Shown: positions 1 through 5,955, counted from the first letter of the stretch. The stretch is 6,066 bases of DNA from DASQUP01 sp035641235 (GCA_035641235.1 DASQUP010000064.1:1-6066); one strand, 5' to 3'. Program-made: numbers and translations. Notes: generated by a model not told the origin, from the letters alone.

Positions 1-104
1 AGGCGCCCGAATTCAGGGGTCTCGGCGTCCTCTCGCAGGCGCCGCACGGCGCGCCGGGCGGCAATCTTTAGGAGCGGATCTTCGTCGTCGGGCCTGTGGT
101 TCAC
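1..104 (-). CDS. Possible N-terminus of an unknown protein, cut by the left edge
   Basis: A minus-strand frame opens at a GTG (102-104) and stays open to the window edge, giving 34 residues beginning MNHRPDDEDPLLKIAARRAV and continuing with an Arg/Glu-rich stretch. An in-frame TAG lies three codons upstream, so this GTG is the only possible first start. Support is modest: codon third positions are mostly G or C, and the charged, amphipathic composition looks like a real protein. There is no convincing Shine-Dalgarno sequence. The gene would be divergent from znuA, with the shared 141-base gap holding a palindromic repeat, a promoter and a Zur box. No family is recognised. The main alternative is a plus-strand gene from the left ending with the TAG at 69-71; its composition (many Gly, Pro and Ala) looks less natural, but it cannot be excluded from so short a stretch. 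Confidence 0.4.
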   Translation of the reverse strand, partial: MNHRPDDEDPLLKIAARRAVRRLREDAETPEFGR

Positions 105-149
105 CGGTTGAGCCTATTTCCGCCGTCACTTGTTCCCACCGTCCTATGG

Positions 150-200
150 CGAACTGTTCGCTCTGATTTACGGATGCCGCACGTGAACGCAAACAGTTCG
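150..200 (-). repeat. 51-bp palindromic repeat, copy 1 (inverted)
   Basis: The ends CGAACTGTTCGC (150-161) and GCAAACAGTTCG (189-200) pair over 12 positions with one wobble. Read on the minus strand, this copy aligns without gaps to the three other 51-bp copies and keeps the central GCAT-CCG element of copies 2 and 3. The inner stem is weaker than in the other copies, with several mismatches. It sits just upstream of the znuA promoter and ends 9 bases before the -35 hexamer. It could be a terminator for whatever lies to the left, a protein-binding site, or a mobile palindrome. Confidence 0.8.
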
Positions 201-208
201 GATTGGAA

Positions 209-237
209 TTGACAATCATTTTCATTTGGCCTAAATT
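209..237 (+). promoter_or_regulatory. Probable promoter of znuACB-zur, leaderless
   Basis: A perfect TTGACA -35 hexamer (209-214) is followed, after a 17-base spacer, by TAAATT (232-237), a 4 of 6 match to TATAAT. Initiation about 7 bases downstream would fall at roughly 244-246, on or next to the A of the znuA ATG. No purine-rich ribosome binding site precedes that ATG. Both facts fit a leaderless transcript, a common arrangement in actinobacteria. The -35 lies inside the Zur box, so repressor binding would directly block polymerase. The start site is inferred by spacing only. Confidence 0.65.
210..224. promoter_or_regulatory. Zur operator (Zur box)
   Basis: TGACAATCATTTTCA is a 7-1-7 inverted repeat that differs at one base from the actinobacterial Zur consensus I recall, TGAAAATCATTTTCA. 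It overlaps the -35 hexamer of the znuA promoter, and the operon encodes Zur itself, so the expected circuit is zinc-dependent repression with autoregulation. The single departure from symmetry (C at 213) is also what completes the TTGACA hexamer. The match, position and gene context agree; binding has not been shown. Confidence 0.85.
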
Positions 238-245
238 CGAGCACT

Positions 246-1151
246 ATGAAAGCTCTGCTTGCGAGTGTGCTTATCGCCGCCGTCCTCGTGGCATGCGGGC
301 GCGCCGGAGGGGACGCCGGCTCCGGCAGTCCCGAAGTTGCCGCGTCCTTCTACCCGCTGGCGTTCATCGCCGAGGAGGTCGCCGGGGACGACGCGGCCGT
401 GACCGACCTCACTCCCCCCGGGACCGAGCCTCACGACCTCGAATTGACCCCGCGGCGGGTGGCCGAGATCTCGGAGGCCGACCTCCTCCTCTACCTCGGC
501 CAGGGGTTCCAGCCCTCTATCGAGGACGCCGCCGGCGAGACGGCCGGGCGCGCCGAGGACGTGCTCGAAGGTCTGGAACTCGCGGCCATAGAGGAAGCAG
601 AGGAGCACGAAGACGAAGAAGGGGAAGAGGAGCACGGGGAGTGGGATCCCCATGTCTGGCTCGACCCCTCCCGATTCGCCACGATCGCAACGAACGTCGG
701 CTCGATTCTTGGCGAAATCGATCCCGACAATGCCGGTGATTACGAGCGGCGCGCCGAGGACCTCGTGAAGCGTCTGGAAGATCTCAACTCCGAGTTCGAG
801 GAGGGACTCGCTAACTGCGAGCGATCCGAGATCGTCGTCAGCCACGATGCGTTCGGCTACCTCGCGCACGAATATGGCCTCGAGCAGGTGAGCATTGCGG
901 GGATTGATCCGGAGGGCGAACCGTCTCCGGGGCGCGTCGCAGAGGTTGCCGACTTTGCGGACGAACACGGAGTCACTACGATCTTCTTCGAAACCCTAGT
1001 CTCACCGGACATTGCGGAGACGATCGCGAACGAGATCGGCGTGACCACCGACGTGCTCGATCCAATCGAGGGGGAACCGGAGGGGACGGACTACTTCGGT
1101 GCGATGCGCGCGAACCTCAAGGCGCTCATGTTGGCGCTCGGATGCTCGTAG
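246..1151 (+). CDS. znuA: Zinc ABC transporter, substrate-binding lipoprotein (ZnuA)
   Basis: A 301-residue cluster 9 (ZnuA/TroA family) metal-binding protein that captures zinc outside the membrane and delivers it to the permease. Residues 1-17 form a lipoprotein signal ending in the lipobox LVAC, with Cys17 as the lipidation site. Likely zinc ligands by family alignment are His63 (in EPHDLE), His136 (in DPHVWLDP), His200 (in SHDAFGYLA) and Asp272 (in LDPIEG). Between the first two is an acidic, His-containing loop (about 115-133, EEAEEHEDEEGEEEHGEWD), typical of zinc rather than manganese binders. Cys191 and Cys300 are the only other cysteines and may form a disulphide. The ATG at 246 gives an intact signal peptide and lies at the predicted transcription start. 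The 3' end overlaps znuC by 10 bases. Zinc specificity is inferred from the loop, the Zur box and the adjacent zur gene; manganese is the alternative. Confidence 0.95.
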   Translation: MKALLASVLIAAVLVACGRAGGDAGSGSPEVAASFYPLAFIAEEVAGDDAAVTDLTPPGTEPHDLELTPRRVAEISEADLLLYLGQGFQPSIEDAAGETAGRAEDVLEGLELAAIEEAEEHEDEEGEEEHGEWDPHVWLDPSRFATIATNVGSILGEIDPDNAGDYERRAEDLVKRLEDLNSEFEEGLANCERSEIVVSHDAFGYLAHEYGLEQVSIAGIDPEGEPSPGRVAEVADFADEHGVTTIFFETLVSPDIAETIANEIGVTTDVLDPIEGEPEGTDYFGAMRANLKALMLALGCS

Positions 1152-1915
1152 ACGCCACTCTCCCGTTCGACCTCACGTCCGGCCACGTCGTGCTCGGCGG
1201 TAACTGCGTTCTCCACGATGTTGACTTCCGGTTGGAGGGCGGAGAGTTCGTGGTGCTTCTCGGAGCGAATGGTTCAGGCAAGACGTCGCTGGTGCGCGCC
1301 CTGCTGGGACTTCTCCCTCTGTCGAGCGGTGAGCTGAAGATCTTCGGCAGGCCGCTGCGGAGCTTTCGCGACTGGAAGCGGATCGGTTATGTGCCGCAGC
1401 GGTTCACGGCGGCCTCGGGAGTTCCCGCAACGGTAAGCGAGGTCGTGCTGTCGGGGCGAGTTGCGCGAGCGCCACGGCTCCGCGGCTACACGAAAGAGGA
1501 TCGTGCGGCGGCCTCACGTGCGCTCGATGAGGTCGGACTGTCGAATTTCGATCGCATACCGGTTGAAAATCTCTCCGGGGGCCAGCAGCAGCGCGTGTTG
1601 ATCGCGCGAGCGCTTGCGGGAGAGCCGGACGTGCTCGTTCTCGATGAGCCCATCTCCGGAGTCGATCTCGAACAGCAGCAACAGTTCGCCGGCACACTCG
1701 AAGGACTGAAGCGCGACGGTCATACCGTGCTGCTGGTTGCGCACGCCCTTGGGGCTCTGGCACCGCTCGTTACGAGGGCGGTAGTTCTCGAATTGGGACG
1801 TGTGGCATACGAGGGCCCGCCGCTCGCCGAACAAATCCACACCGACCACATCCACCATCATCCTCAGCTCGAAATCGCAAAGGATCAGGAGCGGTCGGCC
1901 GGGAGCGGCACATGA
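1142..1915 (+). CDS. znuC: Zinc ABC transporter, ATP-binding protein (ZnuC)
   Basis: A 257-residue ABC ATPase that powers zinc import on the cytoplasmic face of the permease. All motifs are intact: Walker A GANGSGKT (41-48), Q-loop Gln86 in YVPQR, signature LSGGQ (144-148), Walker B VLVLDEP (164-170), D-loop GVD (173-175) and switch His201. The domain starts soon after the N-terminus, supporting the ATG at 1142, which lies inside the last codons of znuA and so suggests translational coupling. The C-terminus carries a His-rich tail, HTDHIHHH (233-240), which might bind metal on the cytoplasmic side. Length fits the family. Membership in the metal-uptake subfamily rests on both sequence and operon context. 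Confidence 0.95.
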   Translation: MLVDATLPFDLTSGHVVLGGNCVLHDVDFRLEGGEFVVLLGANGSGKTSLVRALLGLLPLSSGELKIFGRPLRSFRDWKRIGYVPQRFTAASGVPATVSEVVLSGRVARAPRLRGYTKEDRAAASRALDEVGLSNFDRIPVENLSGGQQQRVLIARALAGEPDVLVLDEPISGVDLEQQQQFAGTLEGLKRDGHTVLLVAHALGALAPLVTRAVVLELGRVAYEGPPLAEQIHTDHIHHHPQLEIAKDQERSAGSGT

Positions 1916-2742
1916 ATCCGTTCGACTACTGCCTTCTCGACGCCTGCCGCTACGACTTCATGCAGCGCGCGCTGGTGGCGGCGTTCCTTATCGGACTGGC
2001 CGCCCCCGCAGTCGGCGTGTTCCTCGTTCAGCGCCGGCTGTCTCTGATGGGGGACGGGATAGGGCACGTGGCCTTCGCCGGAGTGGCAGCCGGGTTCCTC
2101 ACGGGCGCAGACCCTGTGCTGGCCGCGCTTGTCGCTGCGATCTTCGGAGCCGTCGTTATCGAGATTCTGCGGGAGCACGGGAAGACGGCGGGGGATGTGG
2201 CACTTGCGCTGATTTTCTACGGCGGCATCGCAGGGGCGGTGCTCCTCAGCGGCATCGCCGACGCCCCGCCCACCGTTTTGGTCACGTACCTTTTCGGTTC
2301 GGTGGTCCTCGTGGACTCCGCCGATGTTTGGACGGCTCTCGTCGTGGCTGCTGCCGTCCTCGCCGTGACCTTCGCACTCCGGAAAGAGCTCTTTGCCGTT
2401 TGTTACGACGAGGAGGTGGCGCGCGTCTCGGGGTTGCGGGTGCGTGCCCTGAACATCCTCATAGCCGTAACGGCAGCAGTAACGGTTGCTGTGACGATGA
2501 AAGTCGTCGGCATCCTCCTCGTAGCGGCGATGCTCGTACTTCCAGTTGCGACCGCACAGCGACTCTCCAAGAGCTTCCGGGCGACCGTTCTGCTCGGAAT
2601 CGGACTCGGTGCGATCGAGAGCGTCGGCGGATTGCTGGGTGCCTACTACGGTGACGTTCCACCGGCCGCCACGATCGTGCTCGGCGCCATCGGAGTGTTT
2701 GCGATCGCCGCAGTGATCGGTCGTGTAAGGGTGGCGGCATGA
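1912..2742 (+). CDS. znuB: Zinc ABC transporter, permease (ZnuB)
   Basis: A 276-residue ABC-3 family integral membrane permease forming the zinc channel. Hydrophobic segments can be placed at about 19-38, 50-64, 68-84, 92-112, 122-134, 137-156, 179-197, 199-215, 222-245 and 251-270. Characteristic stretches are RRLSLMGDGIGHVAFAGVA (41-59), with the conserved Gly/His pattern after the first helix, and VGILLVAAMLVLPVATA (199-215). The start shares ATGA with the znuC stop (4-base overlap), and the stop shares ATGA with the zur start, so translation is probably coupled along the operon. The N-terminus (MNPFDYCLLDACRYDFMQRA) is the amphipathic lead-in usual for this family. No defect is seen. Confidence 0.95.
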   Translation: MNPFDYCLLDACRYDFMQRALVAAFLIGLAAPAVGVFLVQRRLSLMGDGIGHVAFAGVAAGFLTGADPVLAALVAAIFGAVVIEILREHGKTAGDVALALIFYGGIAGAVLLSGIADAPPTVLVTYLFGSVVLVDSADVWTALVVAAAVLAVTFALRKELFAVCYDEEVARVSGLRVRALNILIAVTAAVTVAVTMKVVGILLVAAMLVLPVATAQRLSKSFRATVLLGIGLGAIESVGGLLGAYYGDVPPAATIVLGAIGVFAIAAVIGRVRVAA

Positions 2743-3125
2743 TCAAAGCGACACGTCAGCGGGCGGCGATAGCGGAAGCGCTGCAGGATGCGGGCGGCTT
2801 TCGGACTGCTCAGGAGCTGCACGACTACCTGCTCCACGGCGGAGCGAAGGTGGGACTCACTACCGTGTACCGAACGCTCCAGGCAATGGCCGATTCCGGC
2901 GATGTCGATGTTCTCCGAAACGCCGACGGCGAGGCGATCTACCGGCGCTGCTCCACATACAACCACCATCACCATCTCGTCTGCCGATCGTGCGGGCACT
3001 CCGTCGAGATCGCCAGCGCGGCCGTTGAGGACTGGGCGCATGACTCGGCCGAACGCCATGGCTTCACCTCGGTTACCCACACCGCGGAGGTCTACGGATT
3101 GTGCCGCGGCTGCGCCAAGAGCTGA
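2739..3125 (+). CDS. zur: Zinc uptake regulator, Fur family (Zur/FurB)
   Basis: A 128-residue Fur family repressor, closest in my recall to mycobacterial Zur (FurB), with shared stretches TRQRAAI, SAQELHD-like (here TAQELHDY), GLTTVYRTLQ and HHHHLVCRSCG. The winged helix covers about 1-60, with GLTTVYRTLQ (39-48) as the recognition helix. The dimerisation domain carries the structural zinc site Cys82, Cys85, Cys122, Cys125. By comparison with mycobacterial FurB, probable regulatory ligands are Asp57, Cys71, His77 and His79, and a third site may use His76, His78, Glu97 and His114; there is one extra residue between Cys71 and the His run, so this mapping is tentative. The start shares ATGA with the znuB stop. 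Being last in the operon, it should be induced with the transporter when zinc is scarce and repress through the 210-224 box when zinc returns. Its stop codon is the first three bases of repeat copy 2. Confidence 0.95.
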   Translation: MIKATRQRAAIAEALQDAGGFRTAQELHDYLLHGGAKVGLTTVYRTLQAMADSGDVDVLRNADGEAIYRRCSTYNHHHHLVCRSCGHSVEIASAAVEDWAHDSAERHGFTSVTHTAEVYGLCRGCAKS

Positions 3126-3173
3126 ACTGTTCGCGTCCACTCACGCATACCGTGAGTCAGCGCGAACAGTTGG
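3123..3173 (+). repeat. 51-bp palindromic repeat, copy 2
   Basis: The best-formed member of the family. The outer stem AACTGTTCGCG (3125-3135) pairs perfectly with CGCGAACAGTT (3161-3171). A 3 by 3 internal loop (3136-3138, 3158-3160) separates it from the inner stem ACTCACG (3139-3145) with CGTGAGT (3151-3157), closed by the loop CATAC (3146-3150). It shares 37 of 51 bases with copy 3, including the central TCACGCATACCG. Bases 3123-3125 are also the zur stop codon. It lies between the convergent zur and YibE/F genes. Confidence 0.9.
3125..3171. terminator. Possible bidirectional terminator hairpin between convergent genes
   Basis: The 59-base gap between the zur stop and the YibE/F stop is almost filled by one strong hairpin with 11 outer and 7 inner base pairs. 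Because it is nearly symmetrical it would fold in transcripts from both sides. No T-run follows either arm, so it is not a classical intrinsic terminator; hairpins without a U-tail have been proposed as terminators or 3' end stabilisers in actinobacteria. Position favours an end-of-transcript role, but the same repeat upstream of znuA and between same-strand genes shows that termination may not be its only function. Confidence 0.4.
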
Positions 3174-3184
3174 CCAAAGGCTGA

Positions 3185-4435
3185 TTAGGCGCGCCATTCC
3201 TCCTCGGCCTTTGGGCGTCTGAACTCGGGCTCAGGTTCGGGCTCAGGTTCGGGCGAGCGCTGTGTGCGGGCGCGCCGTGGAGCGTCACGGCTGACGACAA
3301 TTGCAGTCAGCAACGTGGTGATCGGCACAGAGGCAACCAGCCCGATGCTACCGACGAGTGTTCTAACGATCTCCTCGGCGATGATCTCGGCCGTAAGGAG
3401 GTCGCCGAGCGGGCGCGCCGACAATGAAAAGACGATCAAGAGTGGAAGCGACGCACCGGCGTATGCAAGAACGAGTGTGTTCACCGTCGACGCGATGTGA
3501 TCTCGCCCGATGCGGACTGCAGATCCGTAAAGCTGGCGGACGGTGTACGCCGGGTTGGCGATGTGCAACTCCCACACCGCAGATGCCTGAGTGATGGTGA
3601 CGTCGTCGAGCACTCCGAGGGTTCCGATAATGATCCCGCCGAGAATCAGGCCCTCGAGGTTTATCTGATCGGCCGACACCTGAAGGAATGTCGCCTCCTC
3701 CGAGGCGAGTCCCGTGAACTTGGTGGCGGCAACAAACAGCACCGCAAGGATGCCGGTGAGTGCGAGGCTGATCAACGTGCCGAGCACCGCGGTGGATGTG
3801 CGTGCCGTAAAACCGTGAGCGAGATAAAGCGTCACGAACATAATCGCCGCGGATCCGACGATTGCCACTGCGAGCGGGCTGCTCCCCTGGAGGATTGCCG
3901 GGAGCACGAACTGCAGGAGGATCAGGAGGCTGATCCCGAGTCCCACTATCGCCGCGAGGCCGCGCCATCTGCTCAGAGCGACGACCACGACACCGAAGAT
4001 CAGTCCCAGCAATAGAAGCGGGGCGCGCCGCTGATAGTCGGCGAAGTAGTAACGAAGCTCGGGCGGGGCATCGGGTGATAGACCCAAGCGGATCTTGTCT
4101 CCCACTCGCAGCTTTCTGACACCGGGAGCCTCGGCCGTTTCGAAGGTGATCTCATCGCCGGCGTCGGGACCCTGCTCCACGAGGGCGGTGACGCGAGCAC
4201 ATTCGAAGTTCTCGCCGCCGGGCAGGCCGCCGGCGCACTCCTTGGGTTCAACCTCACGGACGGTGCCGTTGTACTGGACGACCGGACCCGCTCCCACGTC
4301 CGGGTCCTCTCCCGATGGCCACAGCACAATCAATCCAATGACCGTGGCAACCAGGAAGGGGGCAACGGCGTAGAACAGACGACGGCGCGTCTCGACCGAC
4401 GCCACCACCGAAACGTGGGAGTGGGAATGGCTCAC
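3185..4435 (-). CDS. YibE/F family multi-pass membrane protein
   Basis: A 416-residue protein matching the YibE/F-like family, whose biochemical role is unsettled; transport is often suggested. It starts at GTG (4433-4435), 12 bases after the slipin stop, with no clear ribosome binding site. GTG codons at residues 10 and 11 are less likely starts, since the preceding MSHSHSH looks like real coding sequence. Order: His-rich N-terminus, membrane helix about 22-39, an extracytoplasmic beta-rich domain about 50-130 with Cys67 and Cys79 that could form a disulphide, then about seven more helices (139-154, 159-181, 187-205, 217-236, 261-278, 318-338, 357-380). The diagnostic motifs are GTLGVLDDVTITQAS (271-285) and GRDHIASTVNTLVLAYAG (310-327). 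The cytoplasmic tail has a run of Glu-Pro dipeptides (395-404). It probably shares a transcript with the slipin gene. The alternating Ser-His N-terminus beside a zinc operon is suggestive, but no Zur box was found for it. Confidence 0.88.
   Translation of the reverse strand: MSHSHSHVSVVASVETRRRLFYAVAPFLVATVIGLIVLWPSGEDPDVGAGPVVQYNGTVREVEPKECAGGLPGGENFECARVTALVEQGPDAGDEITFETAEAPGVRKLRVGDKIRLGLSPDAPPELRYYFADYQRRAPLLLLGLIFGVVVVALSRWRGLAAIVGLGISLLILLQFVLPAILQGSSPLAVAIVGSAAIMFVTLYLAHGFTARTSTAVLGTLISLALTGILAVLFVAATKFTGLASEEATFLQVSADQINLEGLILGGIIIGTLGVLDDVTITQASAVWELHIANPAYTVRQLYGSAVRIGRDHIASTVNTLVLAYAGASLPLLIVFSLSARPLGDLLTAEIIAEEIVRTLVGSIGLVASVPITTLLTAIVVSRDAPRRARTQRSPEPEPEPEPEFRRPKAEEEWRA
3225..3254 (-). 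repeat. 12-bp tandem repeat inside the YibE/F gene tail
   Basis: About 2.5 copies of a 12-base unit (TCGGGCTCAGGT on the plus strand) encode the Glu-Pro dipeptides near the C-terminus of the YibE/F protein. The unit length is a multiple of three, so copy number changes would lengthen or shorten the charged tail without a frameshift. This is probably ordinary slippage in a disordered tail. Confidence 0.75.
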
Positions 4436-4447
4436 TTACTTGCTGGA

Positions 4448-5263
4448 CTAGGCAGAACCTGAGCGAGGAGGTGACGGTGGTTTGGCCAGGTCATCGAAGG
4501 TGCTGGCATCCGAACCGAACGCCGCCTGGAACGGCTTGAGCAACTCAATTGGGATCGGGATCACCAATGTCGAGTTCTGCTCCGCCGAGACCTCGGTCAC
4601 GGTCTGCAGATAACGGAGCTGGTACGCGATCGGGTGACGGGCTATGACCGCGGCTGCCTGGGCAAGCCGCTCAGACGCCTGGAACTCGCCCTCCGCGTTG
4701 ATGATCTTCGCTCGGCGCTCACGCTCTGCCTCTGCCTGGCGCGCCATCGCCCGCTGCATCTCGCTCGGGAGGTCCACGTCTTTGATCTCGACGAGGTTCA
4801 CCTTGATGCCCCACGGGTCGGTGAGGTCGTCGATGATGCGGGCGAGGTCGTTGTTGAGGCGATCGCGTTCGCTGAGGATGTCGTCGAGGTCGGCCTTCGA
4901 CAGCACGGCGCGCAGGGTCGTCTGCGCGATCTGCGATGTCGCGTACAGGTAGTTCTGCACCTCGACGATGGCCTTGACCGGCTGGAAGACCTGGAAGTAG
5001 CACACCGCGTTGACTCTGACCGTGACGTTGTCCTTCGTGATGACGTCCTGCGGGGGAACGTCAAGCGTCACGATCTGGAGGTTCACCTTCACCATTCGAT
5101 CGATGATCGGGATGATGAAGAAGAGCCCCGGCCCCTTGGCTCCCGCAATGACGCGGCCGAGCCGGAAGATGACGCCTCGTTCGTACTCCTGGACGATCCG
5201 AATCGACGCGGCCAGCAGAATCAGACCAAGAACCAGGATGACTCCCAGTACCGCAAGCCCCAT
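4448..5263 (-). CDS. Slipin, SPFH/band 7 membrane protein
   Basis: A 271-residue member of the stomatin/prohibitin superfamily. Residues 2-20 form one N-terminal membrane helix. The SPFH domain follows (about 21-180), with slipin hallmarks EYERGVIFRLGR (26-37), GPGLFFIIPIIDRM (44-57), LDVPPQDVITKDNVTVRVNA (67-86) and LSKADLDDILSERDRLN (121-137). A charged helical region (about 169-206, rich in Glu, Arg, Ala and Gln) would drive ring-like oligomers on the inner membrane face. The tail after about 250 is Pro/Ser-rich and probably disordered. Such proteins organise membrane microdomains and often pair with NfeD proteins, but no NfeD-like gene is visible here; the neighbours are a 175-residue membrane protein and a YibE/F protein. 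The ATG is supported by GAGAGGG upstream and by the membrane helix beginning at once. Confidence 0.92.
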   Translation of the reverse strand: MGLAVLGVILVLGLILLAASIRIVQEYERGVIFRLGRVIAGAKGPGLFFIIPIIDRMVKVNLQIVTLDVPPQDVITKDNVTVRVNAVCYFQVFQPVKAIVEVQNYLYATSQIAQTTLRAVLSKADLDDILSERDRLNNDLARIIDDLTDPWGIKVNLVEIKDVDLPSEMQRAMARQAEAERERRAKIINAEGEFQASERLAQAAAVIARHPIAYQLRYLQTVTEVSAEQNSTLVIPIPIELLKPFQAAFGSDASTFDDLAKPPSPPRSGSA

Positions 5264-5272
5264 TCCTTTTCA

Positions 5273-5279
5273 CCCTCTC
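5273..5279 (-). promoter_or_regulatory. Ribosome binding site of the slipin gene
   Basis: GAGAGGG on the minus strand lies 9 bases before the slipin ATG. A second purine run, AAAAGGA, touches the ATG and is too close to act in the usual way. An in-frame TGA three codons upstream rules out a longer N-terminus. Confidence 0.6.
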
Positions 5280-5324
5280 GCCTAGTTAAATGCGTGCTTG
5301 GCCTCAGCCTATGCCCGCTACCCC

Positions 5325-5375
5325 CGAACTGTCTGCGTTCTGTCACGCATACCGGGACTCACGGCAGACGGTTCG
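5325..5375 (+). repeat. 51-bp palindromic repeat, copy 3
   Basis: The outer stem CGAACTGTCTGC (5325-5336) pairs with GCAGACGGTTCG (5364-5375) over 12 positions with a single T-G wobble. The inner stem GTCACG (5342-5347) pairs with CGGGAC (5353-5358) with one A-G mismatch, closing the loop CATAC (5348-5352). Against copy 2, the stem pairs at repeat positions 9/43, 10/42 and 18/34 have changed on both sides and still pair. It lies 14 bases past the end of the upstream minus-strand gene and 61 bases before the slipin start, so it may separate two transcripts that run the same way. Confidence 0.9.
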
Positions 5376-5389
5376 ATCTAGCGACGGGA

Positions 5390-5917
5390 TCAGTCTTCTA
5401 GGGACCGCTGCCCTCGGCTCCGGACTGCGTCGGCGAATTCGTCGGCTACCCGGGTGAGGGTGACCCAACGCCGGGAGCCGTCGAGTGTGATCGCCACATC
5501 GTCGTGGTTCATCTGCCAGTGGCGCCACACTGCGACGGCAAAGACAATCGCCGCCGGCAAAAACCAGACAGGACTGGCTGCCACAGGCAGCAGAGCAAGG
5601 GAGAGGGCAGCGAGGACGATCCCCGCAACTATGGCGACGTTGCGGTCTTTTCTCCGCGTTAGGAATTTGTCCTTACTCCCTTGGCTGTACGGAAGCTGCA
5701 CGGTGAGAAATTCCTGTTGGTGTCCGCCCCCCAACAGAATCAGGAGGATCAGCCAGCCGACGGGACCGAGGAGAACGAGTAGCCAGACGGCCGAGCTCGG
5801 ACGAGCAACCGGCACCTTGATCGTTGCGATCTCGGTCGCCGGTCCACCCGTGCGGGCACACACCGGCGGGAAGTCCCCCCGCACCACGTCGTCAACAAAG
5901 ACAGTCACCGAAGCCAT
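5390..5917 (-). CDS. Membrane protein of unknown function with N-terminal VCARTG motif
   Basis: A 175-residue protein I cannot assign to a named family. It begins with a short soluble part containing RGDFPPVCARTGGPA (13-27); similar P-x-x-C-x-x-[CT]-G stretches, often part of a small metal-binding or thiol motif, open many uncharacterised actinobacterial membrane proteins. Here only one cysteine (Cys20) remains, so a complete zinc site within one chain is unlikely. Hydrophobic segments follow at about 42-63, 94-113 and 115-131. The last part (about 138-163, VAITLDGSRRWVTLTRVADEFADAV) looks like a small cytoplasmic beta-alpha unit. The ATG at 5915-5917 fits the N-terminal motif, though the ribosome binding site is poor. 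It precedes the slipin gene on the same strand, but a 126-base gap with a palindromic repeat separates them, so they may not share a transcript. Confidence 0.75.
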   Translation of the reverse strand: MASVTVFVDDVVRGDFPPVCARTGGPATEIATIKVPVARPSSAVWLLVLLGPVGWLILLILLGGGHQQEFLTVQLPYSQGSKDKFLTRRKDRNVAIVAGIVLAALSLALLPVAASPVWFLPAAIVFAVAVWRHWQMNHDDVAITLDGSRRWVTLTRVADEFADAVRSRGQRSLED

Positions 5918-5955
5918 CCGGTAAGCCTATCCAGCGCCCCGCCCCTGCGCCAAGC

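Noticed and set aside
1..71. C-terminus of a plus-strand gene ending with TAG at 69-71
   Set aside because: The frame is open, but its 22 residues (APEFRGLGVLSQAPHGAPGG and so on) look less protein-like than the minus-strand alternative. It is kept only as an alternative.
150..200. LexA/SOS box (GAAC-N4-GTTC type) in the arms of the repeat
   Set aside because: The arm contains GAAC-T-GTTC with a one-base spacer, not four, and the same arm recurs in all copies at places with no SOS link.
13..225. Minus-strand open frame of 70 codons across the upstream region
   Set aside because: It would run through the promoter, the Zur box and repeat copy 1, and its translation is Arg/Ala-rich without family resemblance. 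The alternative minus-strand frame from 104 is more plausible.
231..968. Long minus-strand open frame (245 codons) opposite znuA
   Set aside because: It lies antisense to a well-supported lipoprotein gene, covers the Zur box region at its start, and has the low-structure, Arg/Gly-rich look of a high-GC shadow frame.
3125..3171. Classical Rho-independent terminator after zur
   Set aside because: The hairpin is strong, but neither side is followed by a T-run, so only a possible non-canonical terminator is called.
4634..5401. Plus-strand open frame of 255 codons opposite the slipin gene
   Set aside because: Antisense to a clear SPFH gene; its Asp/Leu/Arg-rich translation is the expected complement of that gene's codons, and it also runs through repeat copy 3.
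5454..5924. Plus-strand open frame of 156 codons opposite the 175-residue membrane protein
   Set aside because: The minus-strand frame has coherent membrane helices and a recognisable N-terminal motif; the plus-strand translation has no such structure.
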